Source of the DNA: Struthio camelus
Lineage: Eukaryota > Chordata > Aves > Struthioniformes > Struthionidae
DNA: 64,000 nucleotides
Assembly: GCF_040807025.1 (NCBI RefSeq)
Contig: NC_090982.1
Coordinates: forward strand, 77,169,931-77,233,930
Direction: 5' to 3'
Shown in pieces: positions 12,004-23,200 of the stretch. Within the stretch, counting starts at the first letter, position 1. Each line of letters begins with the position of its first letter. The position numbers and the translations under genes were made by a program. The notes under the pieces were generated by a model that was given only the letters and a program-made list of their open reading frames with translations, was not told where the DNA came from and did no database searches.

Positions 12004-12268
12004 GGCCGCGGGGATGCCGCCCGCCCGCCCGCCCGCCCCGGCGCGGCTCCCTGCGGCCACCCGCGCCCCGGCCCCCTTTATAGCCGGGCGGGCGCGGGCT
12101 GCAACCGGAGCCGGCGCCGCGGCTCGGCGGCTCGGCGGCTGGCGGAGAGCCGGCTGGCGGTGGCAGGGCGCCCGGGGAAAGGCGAGGCGAGCGGGTCTGC
12201 GTGACCTGGGCAGCGCCGACGGCCCGCGGGGCGGCGGGCGGCTATAGATAGAGCCGCCGGCTGCCAGC
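11910..12268 (-). repeat. Duplicated promoter/exon-1 block, copy 1 (AVD-A)
   Basis: By eye, this block aligns with 16654-17008 with one substitution (12137 G against 16877 A) and one 4-bp CCCG gap in a CCCG run. It covers the start of intron 1, exon 1, the 5' UTR, the TATA box and about 190 bases upstream. Similarity stops abruptly on both sides. Confidence 0.95.
12077..12082 (-). promoter_or_regulatory. AVD-A TATA box
   Basis: TATAAA on the minus strand (GGCTATAAAGGGGG), 74 bases before the start codon. An AGGTCA nuclear-receptor half-site lies upstream at 12202-12207. Avidin genes are steroid-responsive in chicken oviduct, but a single half-site is weak evidence. Confidence 0.8.
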
Positions 12269-15240
12269 ACCAGCAGGCCTGCTCCTCGCCCCGGCTCCCG
12301 GGCACGTTCACCAGCCACCGCCACGCATGGGGCCGGGGCCGGCTCGCCTGCGTGTGGCTTTGTAGCGGGATTTAACCCCTGCTCCCCCTGCCCTGCCCGG
12401 CCGCGCTCGCTCCCCAAGGATCCCAGAGCACCTAACGCCCTGGCACGCGTGACCCTCATCCCGAGGGCGAAATCCCCGCGGGCAAGGACGCCAACGTTTC
12501 TGGGGCTGGGGTTGCCCCGTTCGTTCCCCCAGGTCTGACCCGAGCGGCTTCTCCGCGCCAAGGCGGTCTGCAGTCTGCCGCCTTTAGAAACTGCTCCTTA
12601 TTGCTCTGTTGGTTCCCTATCTTTAAGGATCCCCCCCAACAGCACCCTGGCGGGGGGGTGGGGTGGGAAATCAGCTTCTTTGCTTGGAAATTCATTTCCT
12701 TAACATTTTGGGCTGAAAGTCATTACTGGTTTATACACTTGCGTGCTCTGTGCTGTGCCGGCCCGGCTGCGTGGCCGGGGCTGTCACGCCAGAGGCAGCG
12801 GCATACGGCGGGTGCTGGCAGCGGCGAGCTGCCGTCCTTGCATCGCCGTGCGGGGTGAGGGCTGTTCTGCTTCAGCGGACTCACGTTTCCCCACCGTCAG
12901 CTTGATATATGCTCCGCTAACGTTTTTTTGCTTTTGTATGAGTTAGGGGAGGAAACAACCGCGCCGGGGGCCTCTGGGGTCCACGCTAACCTTCGGTGTG
13001 TTTGCACTGCCACTCTGACAGGCTTTGGATGTGCAAAACAGAGCGTGCGTTTCCCCGGGCAGTCGAGCTGCATCTCGGGGCACTGCAGTGGGGGGGCCGC
13101 CTCACAGGGCTGGGGACCGGAGAAAATGAAGGTGGGATTCGAACCGTCTCTGGGGTGGCAGCACCTTTCCTGGGAACAGAAAAGCACCGGCTGGCTCCGG
13201 GGGCTGGAAACTGCCGAGCGCACACTTCAAGCACAGGAGGGATCGCTGCCCGGCCGGGGAAGGAGGCCTCCGGCAGAGCTGCTGGCACAGCCCAGAGCCA
13301 GCCAGGAGCCCCGGCACATCCCAGGCCCTGGCCGCTGAGCAGCGCCTGGTGCTCGGGTCCGGACGGCTGCCGCGGGCTGCACTGAGCAGAAACCATCTCT
13401 CTCCTAACTCTGTCGCTTCTTCTCGTCACCTTTTATGCAGTGCCAAAATCCTGGGCTTTTCCTAGAACCAGGCTCCCAAGAAACCCCCCGCTCCCTCTCC
13501 TGCTGCACCAGCGCGGGGGACGTTTTGCTGGCGCCCTGTGTGCTGCGCACGGTCTCTTCAGGACGCCGCCGGGCCACGCATTTCTGCGCTGTTTGGCAGG
13601 GACGTGTTGCTCCGTCTGAGGTGCCAGTACCGGATACCGGCCTGTCCGTGAATGCCCTGGCATCCGCGTGCGTTGGCCCCCTGCGGCGGGTGTCGGGTCA
13701 GGCCGTGTTTCTGGGCCCTGGCCTCGGGGGCTCTCACCCAGGCTGGCCAGAGAGTACGGCTTGTGCGCGGTCATCCCCTCCGGCGGGGTTATATTTGTCA
13801 TGCCTCTGTAAGAGGCTTTGGATTCACTGATAAACCTGCCAAAAACCTTGCTTGAAAAACTGAGCTTGGCTGCTGTCCTTGGTGCAACGAAATAGATATC
13901 CTGGCGCTGCTGCGACACACCGGGAGACAGCCTGGAAGGGCGAGCGAGCGGTGCGCTCCGTCAAAGGGGAGGTTTTCTCTCTTGCGAGCGGTAGCGTAGC
14001 ACAGAGCTATACCTTAGCTGGCTTGAAATGAGGTGGTTCAGGCATCAGAGCAGCAGGGAGCTCCGTGTGGAGCAATTTGCCCTACTTCTTGGTAAATCAG
14101 GGCCTCGGGGACTGCTCGCTGGCTGCACCAGCATGACCATGCCCAAGCTGATGCTCGCGTGTGCTCCCCAGGCTTTCCGGGGCTCGTTTCCTCATTCCGG
14201 ACGTCGTGCAGCACTTTCCAGATGTGTTGCATCCATTGACACCGTTGCCTTTACCACCAAGACCACGCGGGATCACCGAGCTTGTGATTTTGCTGAAAAA
14301 ACAGCGCGGGGGCAGGAGAGGCTCTGCCTGTGCCCGAAGGCACCGAGAGGTGGCAATGGGACGCAGCGCACGCGCGCGGCTCCGCGTGCGAGAGCCGGGG
14401 CAGCTCCGGGCTCTCGTGCTCAAGCCTGACATACGTGCGCAGGGCACGTAGATAGTCCTGGGGCTGGAAAAACGCCCGACAGGGAGGGATATGAAGGGCT
14501 CGCCCCGTTTACTGCAAGGACGGCAGCTCGATTAGGGATGCAGGAAGGGTCTCTGCCACCGACAGGCAGCCGAGGAGCAGGCGCTCAGGGTGGCAGCTGA
14601 AGTTAGGGTAAAGAGGGGAAAGGGCTCAGAGAGCTGGAGGGGGGAGAGCAGGCTGGGGGGGGTCCGGACGCCCCTGGAGAAGGGCGGCAGTGGCCAGAAA
14701 CACCCGCTAGCCCTCACCTCCACGGGGGACCCGGCGGCTGCGGAGAGGGAAGCTGCATCAGAGGGTGAGCGAGGGCAATTTTTAAAAAATGCAACCATGG
14801 CTGAGATGATTTTTTTGGCTGGGGAAGGCTCCTCTTGATTCTGGCATGCACAGCCCGAGGGGGCTGGGGGAGGCGAGCGCTGCCGAGAGCCCTGGCCCCG
14901 GGTCCCCGGCGAGGACAGAGGCGGCCGGCTGTCCCCACGGCGCGGGACCGCTGCTCCCCAGGGGCACGAGGAGGGACCGGCGGGGAACGCGCTGGGCCTG
15001 CGGGAAGGGGAACCTGCCGACGGGATGGCGGGAGGTGGCCGCGCATCTTGCGGGGAGCGCCGAGGCAGCCCAAGCGGAGCTGCAGTCCCGAGGGACTGCA
15101 CGTGGCTGGGGCAGAGCTTGCCGGGGCCAAACACGGGGTCCGGGCGTTGCGGGGCAGGCGCGGGCGGGGGGACGCGGGGAGGCAAAGCCGAAGCGGTGAG
15201 AGGACGGCGGGAGTCACCGGGCTGCAGGCGGAGGGCGCCT
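12269..15240. other. Spacer between AVD-A and AVD-B
   Basis: About 3 kb of GC-rich sequence with no recognised gene or element. Open frames of up to 161 codons in 12.6-14.5 kb on both strands show no domain. No AATAAA was found for AVD-B between 14460 and 15240, so its 3' end is undefined. Confidence 0.6.
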
Positions 15241-16747
15241 TCACGGCTCGGGCGATGGGTCGTCCTCGCAGGAGGAAGACCAGCTCTGAAGGATCTTCCC
15301 TTTCTGGCTGCGCTTGCGGGTGAAGACGTTTCTGCCCACCCTGCGGGGAAGCAGAGGGCTGCCGCGCTCCGGCCGGCGGGGACGACCCGCTCAGCGCCGC
15401 CGGCGCCAGCCCGTCCCGGGGGCACCTCGACGCCTCCGGCCAGGGAGAGCCCTGCGCCCAGACCCCGTGGCAGGAACCCCCTCCCTACCTGGTGGCTTTC
15501 CAGTCGTCCTCCAGGGACCCGACGGCCTCGCGCAGCAGCCACGTGGTGACCAGCGTCTCCTTCCCGCCCGCGTCCACGAAGCACTGCCCCACGAAGACGG
15601 TGGTGGCGTCTGCGGGAACCGGTGGTGGTAGGATGGGGCCGCTGCCCGGGCTCGCAGGCAGCGGCGTGCCCAGGCCAGACCTGCCACGAGCACCTTGGGC
15701 TGGACCCCACGGACCCCACGGGCTGACGCAAGGATGCCGGTGAGAAGGAGCTGCTCCGAGCCGGCCCAGAGCCGCCGCGCTGCTGGGCGCCGCTGCACCC
15801 ATCCCTCCACCCCAGCAGGGATTCCTCCCCGATCCCTCTCTTTCCAGACTGGCTCGCTGCTTGCTTGGGCTCATACGCACAAAAGCATTGCGCACAAAGC
15901 AGATTAGGCGGCGTGGGCAAAGCCTTGCAGCTCTCCGACGCGAACGGCGGCACCTTCCCCGCTCCCGCCCCAGCCCTGCCCCGGCCCCGGCCCCGGCCCT
16001 GTGCGGCCCAGCACCTACTGGAGAATTTCTCCCAGCGCACGGTGAAGCCGAAGGTGGGCCAGGCCGCCTCGCTGAGGTGGTGCTGGGCGCCCTTCAGGGG
16101 GGACACGCGGGGGCAGCCGCCGGCCAGGCTCACCCGCGTGAGGTATTTGCCCTGGAAGCCGCCGTCGTCCCGCACCGCCGAGATCTCCATCAGCGACTCC
16201 TGGTTGTTCCTCCACAGCCCGCTCAGCTCGCACTGCAAGGGGCGCACAGGCCGGCCGTGCCACGGGCTGCCCCCGCGGGCGCCGGGCGAAGGGCGGCACG
16301 GCCCCCCGGGGCGCCCGGCTGCCTCCCCGCCGTCACAGGCTGCTAGCCGTCCCCGGCTGCCCCTGGCCACGGCCACGGCTCGGGCACGAAACGCGCCGTG
16401 CTGGGCCAGCGGCTGGCCCCGCTCCTCCAGGGAGGTGAAAGCGCAGCGCTGCACCGCGGCGCTGGCGTGGACACGCGGTCCCGACGCGGGAGCAGAGGGA
16501 TGCCCGTTCTCCACTGTGCCCGCGTTACCTCCCTGGAAGCGCACCTTGCGCTTCCCCAGCTCTCCTGCCTGCATCCCTCGTCCCAGCCGGAAAAGGCATC
16601 AAAGAGGGGAGCCCCCCTCCCCGGCTGCTCCCGCCGCATCCCCAGGACAAGTGCCTCGCCGCCCCGGCCCCGTACCTTCCTGCCGGCCGGGCTGGCCCCC
16701 GGCACCAGCGCCAGGAGCAGGAGCAGGGCGAGAGCGCCGCTCCCCAT
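15241..16747 (-). CDS. AVD-B: avidin/BBP-like biotin-binding protein with long C-tail
   Basis: Exons 16747-16676, 16232-16019, 15609-15489 and 15340-15241 total 507 nt, 168 residues, phases 0, 1, 2. Exon 1 encodes the same 24 residues as AVD-A. The main ligand residues Asn12, Ser16, Tyr33, Thr35, Trp70, Phe72, Ser73, Thr77, Trp97, Trp110 and Asn118 are present; Thr38 is Ser and Ser75 is Ala. One extra residue sits between Trp70 and Phe72 (WEKFS), as in AVD-D. The N17 glycosylation site is lost, but the exon 2/3 junction makes a new NAT sequon. After FTR the protein continues for about 24 residues with a Cys (SSSCEDDPSPEP at the end), far longer than avidin. Extra Cys residues at about 43 and in the tail could pair. 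The donor at 16018 was chosen over one at 16014 because only it keeps the frame. Confidence 0.9.
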
Positions 16748-17008
16748 GGCCGCGGGGATGCCGCCCGCCCGCCCGCCCCGGCGCGGCTCCCTGCGGCCAC
16801 CCGCGCCCCGGCCCCCTTTATAGCCGGGCGGGCGCGGGCTGCAACCGGAGCCGGCGCCGCGGCTCGGCGGCTCGGCAGCTGGCGGAGAGCCGGCTGGCGG
16901 TGGCAGGGCGCCCGGGGAAAGGCGAGGCGAGCGGGTCTGCGTGACCTGGGCAGCGCCGACGGCCCGCGGGGCGGCGGGCGGCTATAGATAGAGCCGCCGG
17001 CTGCCAGC
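16654..17008 (-). repeat. Duplicated promoter/exon-1 block, copy 2 (AVD-B)
   Basis: Partner of 11910-12268, with one base change and a 4-bp gap over about 355 bases. The flanking introns and exons 2-4 are strongly diverged from those of AVD-A. Confidence 0.95.
16817..16822 (-). promoter_or_regulatory. AVD-B TATA box
   Basis: TATAAA on the minus strand, 70 bases before the start codon, within the duplicated block. Confidence 0.8.
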
Positions 17009-18427
17009 GCTGGCGCGGTTCGCCCAGCCCTTCGCCGAGGGCCGGAGGGGAGAGGCGGCAGGGCGCTGCCAGCCCTGGCCCTTGCTCCTGCACCAGTGGG
17101 GTCTGCATGGGGCGCTCGCACTGCCTGCCGCCGTCCCGCTGCCGCCATCTGCGTGCCACCGCCCACGGACGCCGGACTCCCTGCCGGACATGAAAAACGC
17201 ACCTCTTCCCTGGTGGTTTTGTCCTAACGACAGCCCCCTTCCGCGTCAGAAGCTTTGGCCGTTTTCCCAAGGTGTTTTTCCCGGGCTGTGTTGGGCTTTC
17301 CCTGGGTCTGGGGCCAGTGGCAGCTTGCAACGCAAGCTCTCGGATGGCCCAGATTTAATCCCCGTGGTAAGTGCCGATGAGCTCGTCTGCGACGTGGGCG
17401 GAAGTTAAAATTGGAGTCGGACCACCAGGACCCACGCTGCGATGATGAGTAGTGGACTTTGCAAGAGCTAATGATGCCTCTTCCTTGGCAAAGGTGAGCA
17501 GCCACAGGGAGAACACGCTCTGCAGCTCAGGATACTCGCTGCACGCATCCCGGCCTGCTGCAGCCATCTCCTGAGGCCGCCGCGCTCAGCCTCGGGGGCC
17601 CAGAGAGCCCGCAGATTTGTCCCTGCCCTCCCTCAGCCACTTTGGGCCAGCCCTTGCTGCGCTCTTCCTGCTAGATGTGGCCCCTGGCTCTGGTCCGTGC
17701 CCCTCACAGCTCTGCCCCATCCCTCCAGCCCAGGAGTGGGTGTTGCAGAGCAGGGACGGGTCCCCTCCACTGGTGTCACAGGAGCTGGCATGAGGCACAC
17801 ACAGGGGCTGGGGGCACAGGACACTCAGGGGACCCCATGGGAGAGGATGTCCTGTGCATAGACCCCAAGGGGGGATCCTGCGGGAGGGGATGCCCCGTGC
17901 ACGGTCCCTCAAGGGGGGGCACCCTGCAGGAGGGGAAGGGGATGCCCTGTGCAGGGTCCCTCGAGGGATGCCCCGTGCCCTTGGGGGGGTGGCCCATGCA
18001 CGGTCCTGGGGCAGAGTCTCCGCAGAGGGTCTTTGCGGGACTGTGGAGGGGGAGGCAGCGGTGGTGGCGTGGGGGGCGATGGCTGTGGGGCAGGGAAGGG
18101 TGGCTGTGGGGCGCTGCAGGCAGGGCTGGGGGGAGGCGAGCGGGGAGGACAGAGCGAGAAGGCAGGGGAAGGGGCAAGAGGCTGCCGTGGAGGGAGGCTG
18201 AGGGAGCAGACCTGGCTCAGTTCCCTCTGCCCCAAACCTTGCCTGCCCCATGTGCTTCAAGGAGACACCCCTGTCTGAGCCCTCCAAAGGGGTCCCTAAT
18301 AGCGTGAAGTCCAGGATCTTTCCGGGGCATATGGAGGGCAGGCGGGGGTAGGACCCAGCCAGGCTTTACCCCAAAAGCTGTGAGCAATGACAGGACAAGG
18401 GACTTGCAGTTTTGGCAGCACCAAAGC
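17009..18427. other. Spacer between AVD-B and AVD-C
   Basis: No gene recognised. The 17.8-18.0 kb part is an imperfect minisatellite, listed separately. The 210- and 233-codon frames over it are products of the repeat. Confidence 0.6.
17826..18005. repeat. Imperfect minisatellite, about 50-60 bp unit
   Basis: Three to four degenerate copies built around GGGAGGGGATGCCCCGTGCA and GGTCCCTCAAGG. Confidence 0.7.
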
Positions 18428-18433
18428 TTTACT
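18428..18433 (-). terminator. AVD-C variant poly(A) signal AGTAAA
   Basis: The minus strand reads GCAGTAAAGCTTTGG. It resembles the AVD-F 3' end, which reads CCAATAAAGCTCTG, so this looks like the orthologous signal with AATAAA changed to AGTAAA. It lies about 175 bases after the stop codon. Confidence 0.55.
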
Positions 18434-18607
18434 GCGAGCAGAGCAGTTCTGCAGGGTCGTGGGAGAAGAGCAGCTCAGCAGCCCTCCAGCAGCTGCGTGG
18501 GAGACGCAGAGCTGGGAGGACGGACGGGGTGGGCAGAGGTCCTCAAATCGAGGGACACATGGGGACACAGGACACAGCTGACTCTTCTGAGGCAGTCGCG
18601 TGTCCCA

Positions 18608-20121
18608 TCACTGGAACCGGGTGAACACGTTACTGCCGATACTGCAGGGAAACACAGAGCTCGTACCTTGGTGTATCGAAGTCAGGAGGGACTTTTTGGT
18701 CTGACCCCTGCACAGCACGAGGGTGACCACCAATAATGCCCGTCCTGAGCACAGTGATTAGCATCAGTTGGAGCATCCTCCAGATGCAGGGATGGCCCCG
18801 CACCCACAGGCCCTGCTCTGCCCACGGCTCACCTGGTGGCTTTCCAGTCGTCCCTCAGGTTGTGGACCTCCTGTCGCAGGAGCCACGTGGTCCTCAGAAT
18901 TTCCTTCCCGTCCTCGTCCACGAAGCACTGGCCCGTGAAGACGGTGGTGGAGTCTGCAGGGAAGGGATGGGAAGTGGGGTGAGTGCCGAGGCCAGCGCCG
19001 AGGGGGGACAGCACCATTCAGTCAAATAAAGGTCCTGCACCCTACTCGCATCTGGGAAGGGACACAGAGAGGGTCCCTGCAGTGGAGAGTGGGTGAGCAG
19101 GGGATGACTGGTTCACCGTGGACACTGGGAGCGTGGTGCTTCCTACAGGTACTCTGAAGCCCCCAGATTAGGGGTTTCTCTCTGCTTGGGAGGCAGCAGG
19201 CCAGTTTGGGGTGAAAAAGGCTGCTATGACCACCTAGGGTCAAGAACAGCCTCTTGCAGGGGTCTCATCAACTCATAAAGGGAGCATCCACAAATAATAT
19301 AGATGGCTGGGTTTTGGTCCTAGCTCATAAAGGTGTAGCTCATAATGTGACAGCTTTGCAGCTGAGAGCCCCTGTGTGTCCTGTGGTGACCTGTGGGTGA
19401 CGGTTCCCTCTCCAGTCTGTCACTGCTGGAATCAGAGACAGCAGACCTGAGGGATCTGGGATTTCAGCTCTTGGGGGTGACCAGCCCAGCTGAGCCCAGA
19501 TCTAGCTCTGCCCCCTCCTCTTCTTGGGCTAGACCTGCCTTGGACACAAGCCAGACACGGGGATTGGGATTGGGAGGTGCCACCACCCAAGCAGCTCCTG
19601 GGCTGGGAATGGGGGAGCATCAGGCACACCACAGGGGAGGGCAGAGGCCACTGGGGACACTGCAGGGAGGCTGAGGAAGGAGGAATTACCTGAAAAACTC
19701 CAGTTGACAGTGAAACCAAAGGTGGGTTGGTTCTGCTCGTTCTTATGGTGCTGGGAGCCCTGCAGCGGAGAAACCTTGATCTTTTCCTTTGTGGCTGTCA
19801 CGGCTGTGTAGTACAAGCCAGAGAAATTGCCATTTTTGCTCATAGAACTGATGGTCATATTGGAGCCCAGCTCATTGATCCAAGACCCTGTCAGGACACA
19901 CTGCAAAGGGGAAATCAGCCCCGGCTGCCGCAGCGCAGCCAGGACAGGGGCAGAGATGCCGGAGCAGGCATCCCGCAGGGCTCCCTGCAGCCCCAGCCAT
20001 GCCCCCGGCGTGGGATGGTGCACGGGTCCCTCCTTGGCATCCGTTTTACCTTGGCCTTTGCGGCGGCGCTGACGGATGCTGCCACCAGGGCGAGGATGAG
20101 AGCAATGCTGAGTCTGTCCAT
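18608..20121 (-). CDS. AVD-C: avidin-like secreted biotin-binding protein
   Basis: Exons 20121-20050, 19900-19690, 18953-18833 and 18641-18608 total 438 nt, 145 residues, phases 0, 1, 2. The signal peptide begins MDRLSIALILALVAASVSA. All biotin contacts checked are kept in avidin numbering: Asn12, Ser16, Tyr33, Thr35, Thr38, Thr40, Trp70, Phe72, Ser73, Ser75, Thr77, Trp97, Leu99, Trp110 and Asn118. The Cys4/Cys83 pair is kept. N17-M-T is the known avidin glycosylation sequon; a second sequon N28-F-S is added. At the exon 3/4 junction avidin Arg114 is Ser (AG|T). The C-terminus is short and ends NVFTRFQ. It should be a tetrameric biotin scavenger like avidin. It is nearest in sequence to AVD-F. 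Confidence 0.93.
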
Positions 20122-20210
20122 CCTTCTCCAGAGCAGGTGCTGGCTGCCAAAGCGCTGCGACCGCCTGGGTTAACTGGCTGTGGAGTATGTGCGGCACCTT
20201 TTTATAGAGC

Positions 20211-20216
20211 TGCAGG
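20211..20216 (-). promoter_or_regulatory. AVD-C TATA box
   Basis: TATAAAAAGG on the minus strand, 90 bases before the start codon. Confidence 0.8.
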
Positions 20217-23200
20217 GAGACGGGCTCTATTGTTTTTGTTATTTTTAAAAGTTCCAAGGAACAGGCACATACCAGCTGCGATCTGACCCCTGTATCTTAG
20301 TGACAAAGAAGGAAAATGAAAGTGGAAGTTCCATAAAACAGGTCTCCTGCTCATCCCAGGGGCGTCCTGCCCGGTGCAAGGAGCTCAGCATGGCCAGCAA
20401 GCTCGGGCTTCAGCCCCGCAGGTGTCCCTGCTCCCGAGAGGTGCCGGGTCCTCGGTGCCGCGCAGCCCCGGCGGCGAGGGCTGGCGGGGGAACGGGTGCA
20501 AGCGCTGGCTCGTGGGGTTCGGTAGGGATTTGGAGGGGTGGCTGTGCTGGGCGAGGTGGGAACGCTGGCGGGTCGCTGGCCTCCTTCCCCTGGCACGTCT
20601 GCAGCCGCTCGCACGCAGCTGCAGGGGAGCAGCAGGGAGAGGGCTCCCAGGAAGCCTCGGCTCCACTTCCCTGGTGCGCTCGTGCTGGAGCTGACTTTCC
20701 CCTTTAGGCAAAACCCCTTCAGTCTTTGTAGGTTTTTCTGTCTGTGAAGATTTCACCTTTCTGAGAAGGAAACCCTTAAAAAACCCCAGCTTCTTCCCAA
20801 AATCAGGGCTCAGAGTGGCTTGCGTCTCCAGAGTGGGCTGGGGAGGGCAGGGCTGGGGAGCTGGCGGAGGAGCTCACCCAACCACCTAAGATGAGCTCCG
20901 TGCCAGGAAAGGCTGCAGAAAGGGCTCGGCTCAAGGAGAGGGGCAGAGGAGAAGAGCAAGGCTTCCTCCACACCGCTGGTTTTAGCAGCGGCTCTGGTGT
21001 GGAGAGCTGCTGAGTAGGAAGTGCTGGTCCGGACCGGAGAGGCTGATGGGAATGATAACCACATGGACACAACCCGTGTGGCAGGAGCTATAAGACTTAA
21101 GTTATAAATGAGTAATAAAAATCAATTTTGTTCTTCAGTCATCACAGCAGTGTGGCTAGGTATCAGGGCTGTGGCTCTGTGCACATCCGGAGGAATTAGC
21201 CCATAATTCCCTGAATGATCGAGGAACTCCCCGGCTCTATCTGCTTCGCTGAGGTAATGGCTGGATTATCACTGCACACTTAGACATTGAACACCGAGAC
21301 ATTGAACACTGAATCATTGAACACTGAGTCATTGGACACTGAAACAGGTGATTTTTTTTTCTTCTGGACTATCGCAGTTAAGTGTTTGACTGAAGGATGT
21401 GGGAATCCTCCAGGAGGTAATTTCAGACAATCCTCCTGCTTTCCTGGTGCAGTTCATATGTTTTAAGTATGTGAGCTGGCAACCTGGGTGGAGAATCTGG
21501 CCCTCCCCTCCAGAGCTTCTGCTGTGGGAGTGATCAAATTGTACCTAGATAAGGTGCTTGTAAACAGTCAGTGGGTCTTGTTCCTGCAGGAGAGGTCATG
21601 TAGGCCAGTCTCCTCTATGTGGTTATGACATTTAAGGGATATTTTCTGTATAGGTAAGATAATCAGTAAGGATGGATCAGGCATGCACTGGCGTGGTCAT
21701 GGAGGAGCACAGCCAGCAAGGTGGCAGGAACTGTGCAGAGCAGCGGTTTGGAGCATCTCACCTGGTCCTCGTAAGGGCACCGCTGCAAGGACCCTTGCAA
21801 CGGGGACTCCTGTCACTCTCTGGACAGCCACCACTGTCCTATCTGAGAGATTTGAGACCCCCCCATATGAGCGTCACCCTATGCCAAGAAGATCCCAATC
21901 TATGCCAAGAAGATCCCAGTATATTCTCGTTATTTTTTTTAATGAATGATCTCCCTGCGAGTGTCTGCGTGACGCAGACACGCTAGCAGCAGTACGCTGT
22001 GCATTTCTGTAAAGGGCCTTCCGCCTCCACCTCCCGGCTCTCCGAAGGTTCGCAGCGCGTGAACGACAGCGACCAAGAAGACGTGATGTAGGAGCAACGG
22101 CTGGTTTTACCCCACAGGGAGGTGCTCAGCTTTGCCGTGCCGATGGACGCGAGTTGGACGGAGGTGACTGGTGAGGTGTTTGCGGCTGAGACAGGTGTAG
22201 GCAGGGCAGAAATGGGAGTGTGGCCTTAAGGTGCGTAAATACTTGTGCCGGCTCGCCAGGCTGCTGCCTTTCTGCCTTGGCAGCCTGCGTCCTAGCACGA
22301 GCCTCGGCGCTGCCTGGTGGTGGTAATACAGGCAGGAGGATGCGTGCAGTAAAACCGGCAGCCGCCCTGCACGCAGCATCCGCAGCACCGAGACCGGATG
22401 CCTCTGAGCCGGCCATGCTCCCCTCTGCTCCCCGCTTTTCTAATCCTCAGGTTCCCGTAGAGCAGCTGTTTGGACTAAATACTATCTCAAAATGAGGAAG
22501 TTTGTTGGAAAGGGACTTCCAGCAGAGCAGCCACAAAGGTGAAATACTGCAGGAGATTTAAGAACACTGTAGTAGGGGGCCAGCATGAAGGTACTCCCTT
22601 CAGAAAGGCTGTAAAAGAACTAGAAAAGCTGGTAATATGTGCAGATGGAAGGGAGGCAATGCGAAGAAAACAACATTGTTTAAGAAGCTGGAGATACATT
22701 CAAAAAAAAAAAAAGAACAAACAATCTGCAAATCCACAACAAGGCAGGCCAAAACAAGTGGAAAAGCCTGCTAAAGCCATTGGTGCTATTAATAAACCTT
22801 TCCCAGACCTCAGCAGCAGGAAACCCAGGGGAGTGACAGGGGGCAGCAGCTTCGCTGGCGGCGAAGCGCTGCGGGCTGCCGGAGAGCTCGGCAACACCCT
22901 GCAGCTCACTGGCCACTCAGAGACGGGATCGCTCCAGGGCCGGGCAGCTCAAAAAAGTCTCAGGTCCGCAGCTAACACTGAGTTTCCTGGAAATCAGCTG
23001 CTCGGGCCTTAACTGGGCGGATCAAGAAACAAGCTTTGCTTCAGCACTTGTTTCTCCAGCAAGGCATTTCCCCCTGTACCACCCGTTTCCAGTAAATGAC
23101 ATTAATTCTTTGAAGCAGAGTTTTGGGGCTAGAGGCGCCGCAGGGTCCTGCACAGCCCTTCCTGCTCGCCGGGAGCAGAGGACGGTGCAAGCTGCTGTGT

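Noticed and set aside
14532-16574. 680-codon minus-strand frame
   Set aside because: It merges AVD-B exon 2 with introns and flank by chance lack of stops. Splice sites and the avidin alignment show the true exons.
22539-23012. 157-codon lysine-rich plus-strand frame
   Set aside because: It contains a poly(A)-encoded lysine run and no known motif. It could be old retroposed sequence, but nothing supports a specific family.
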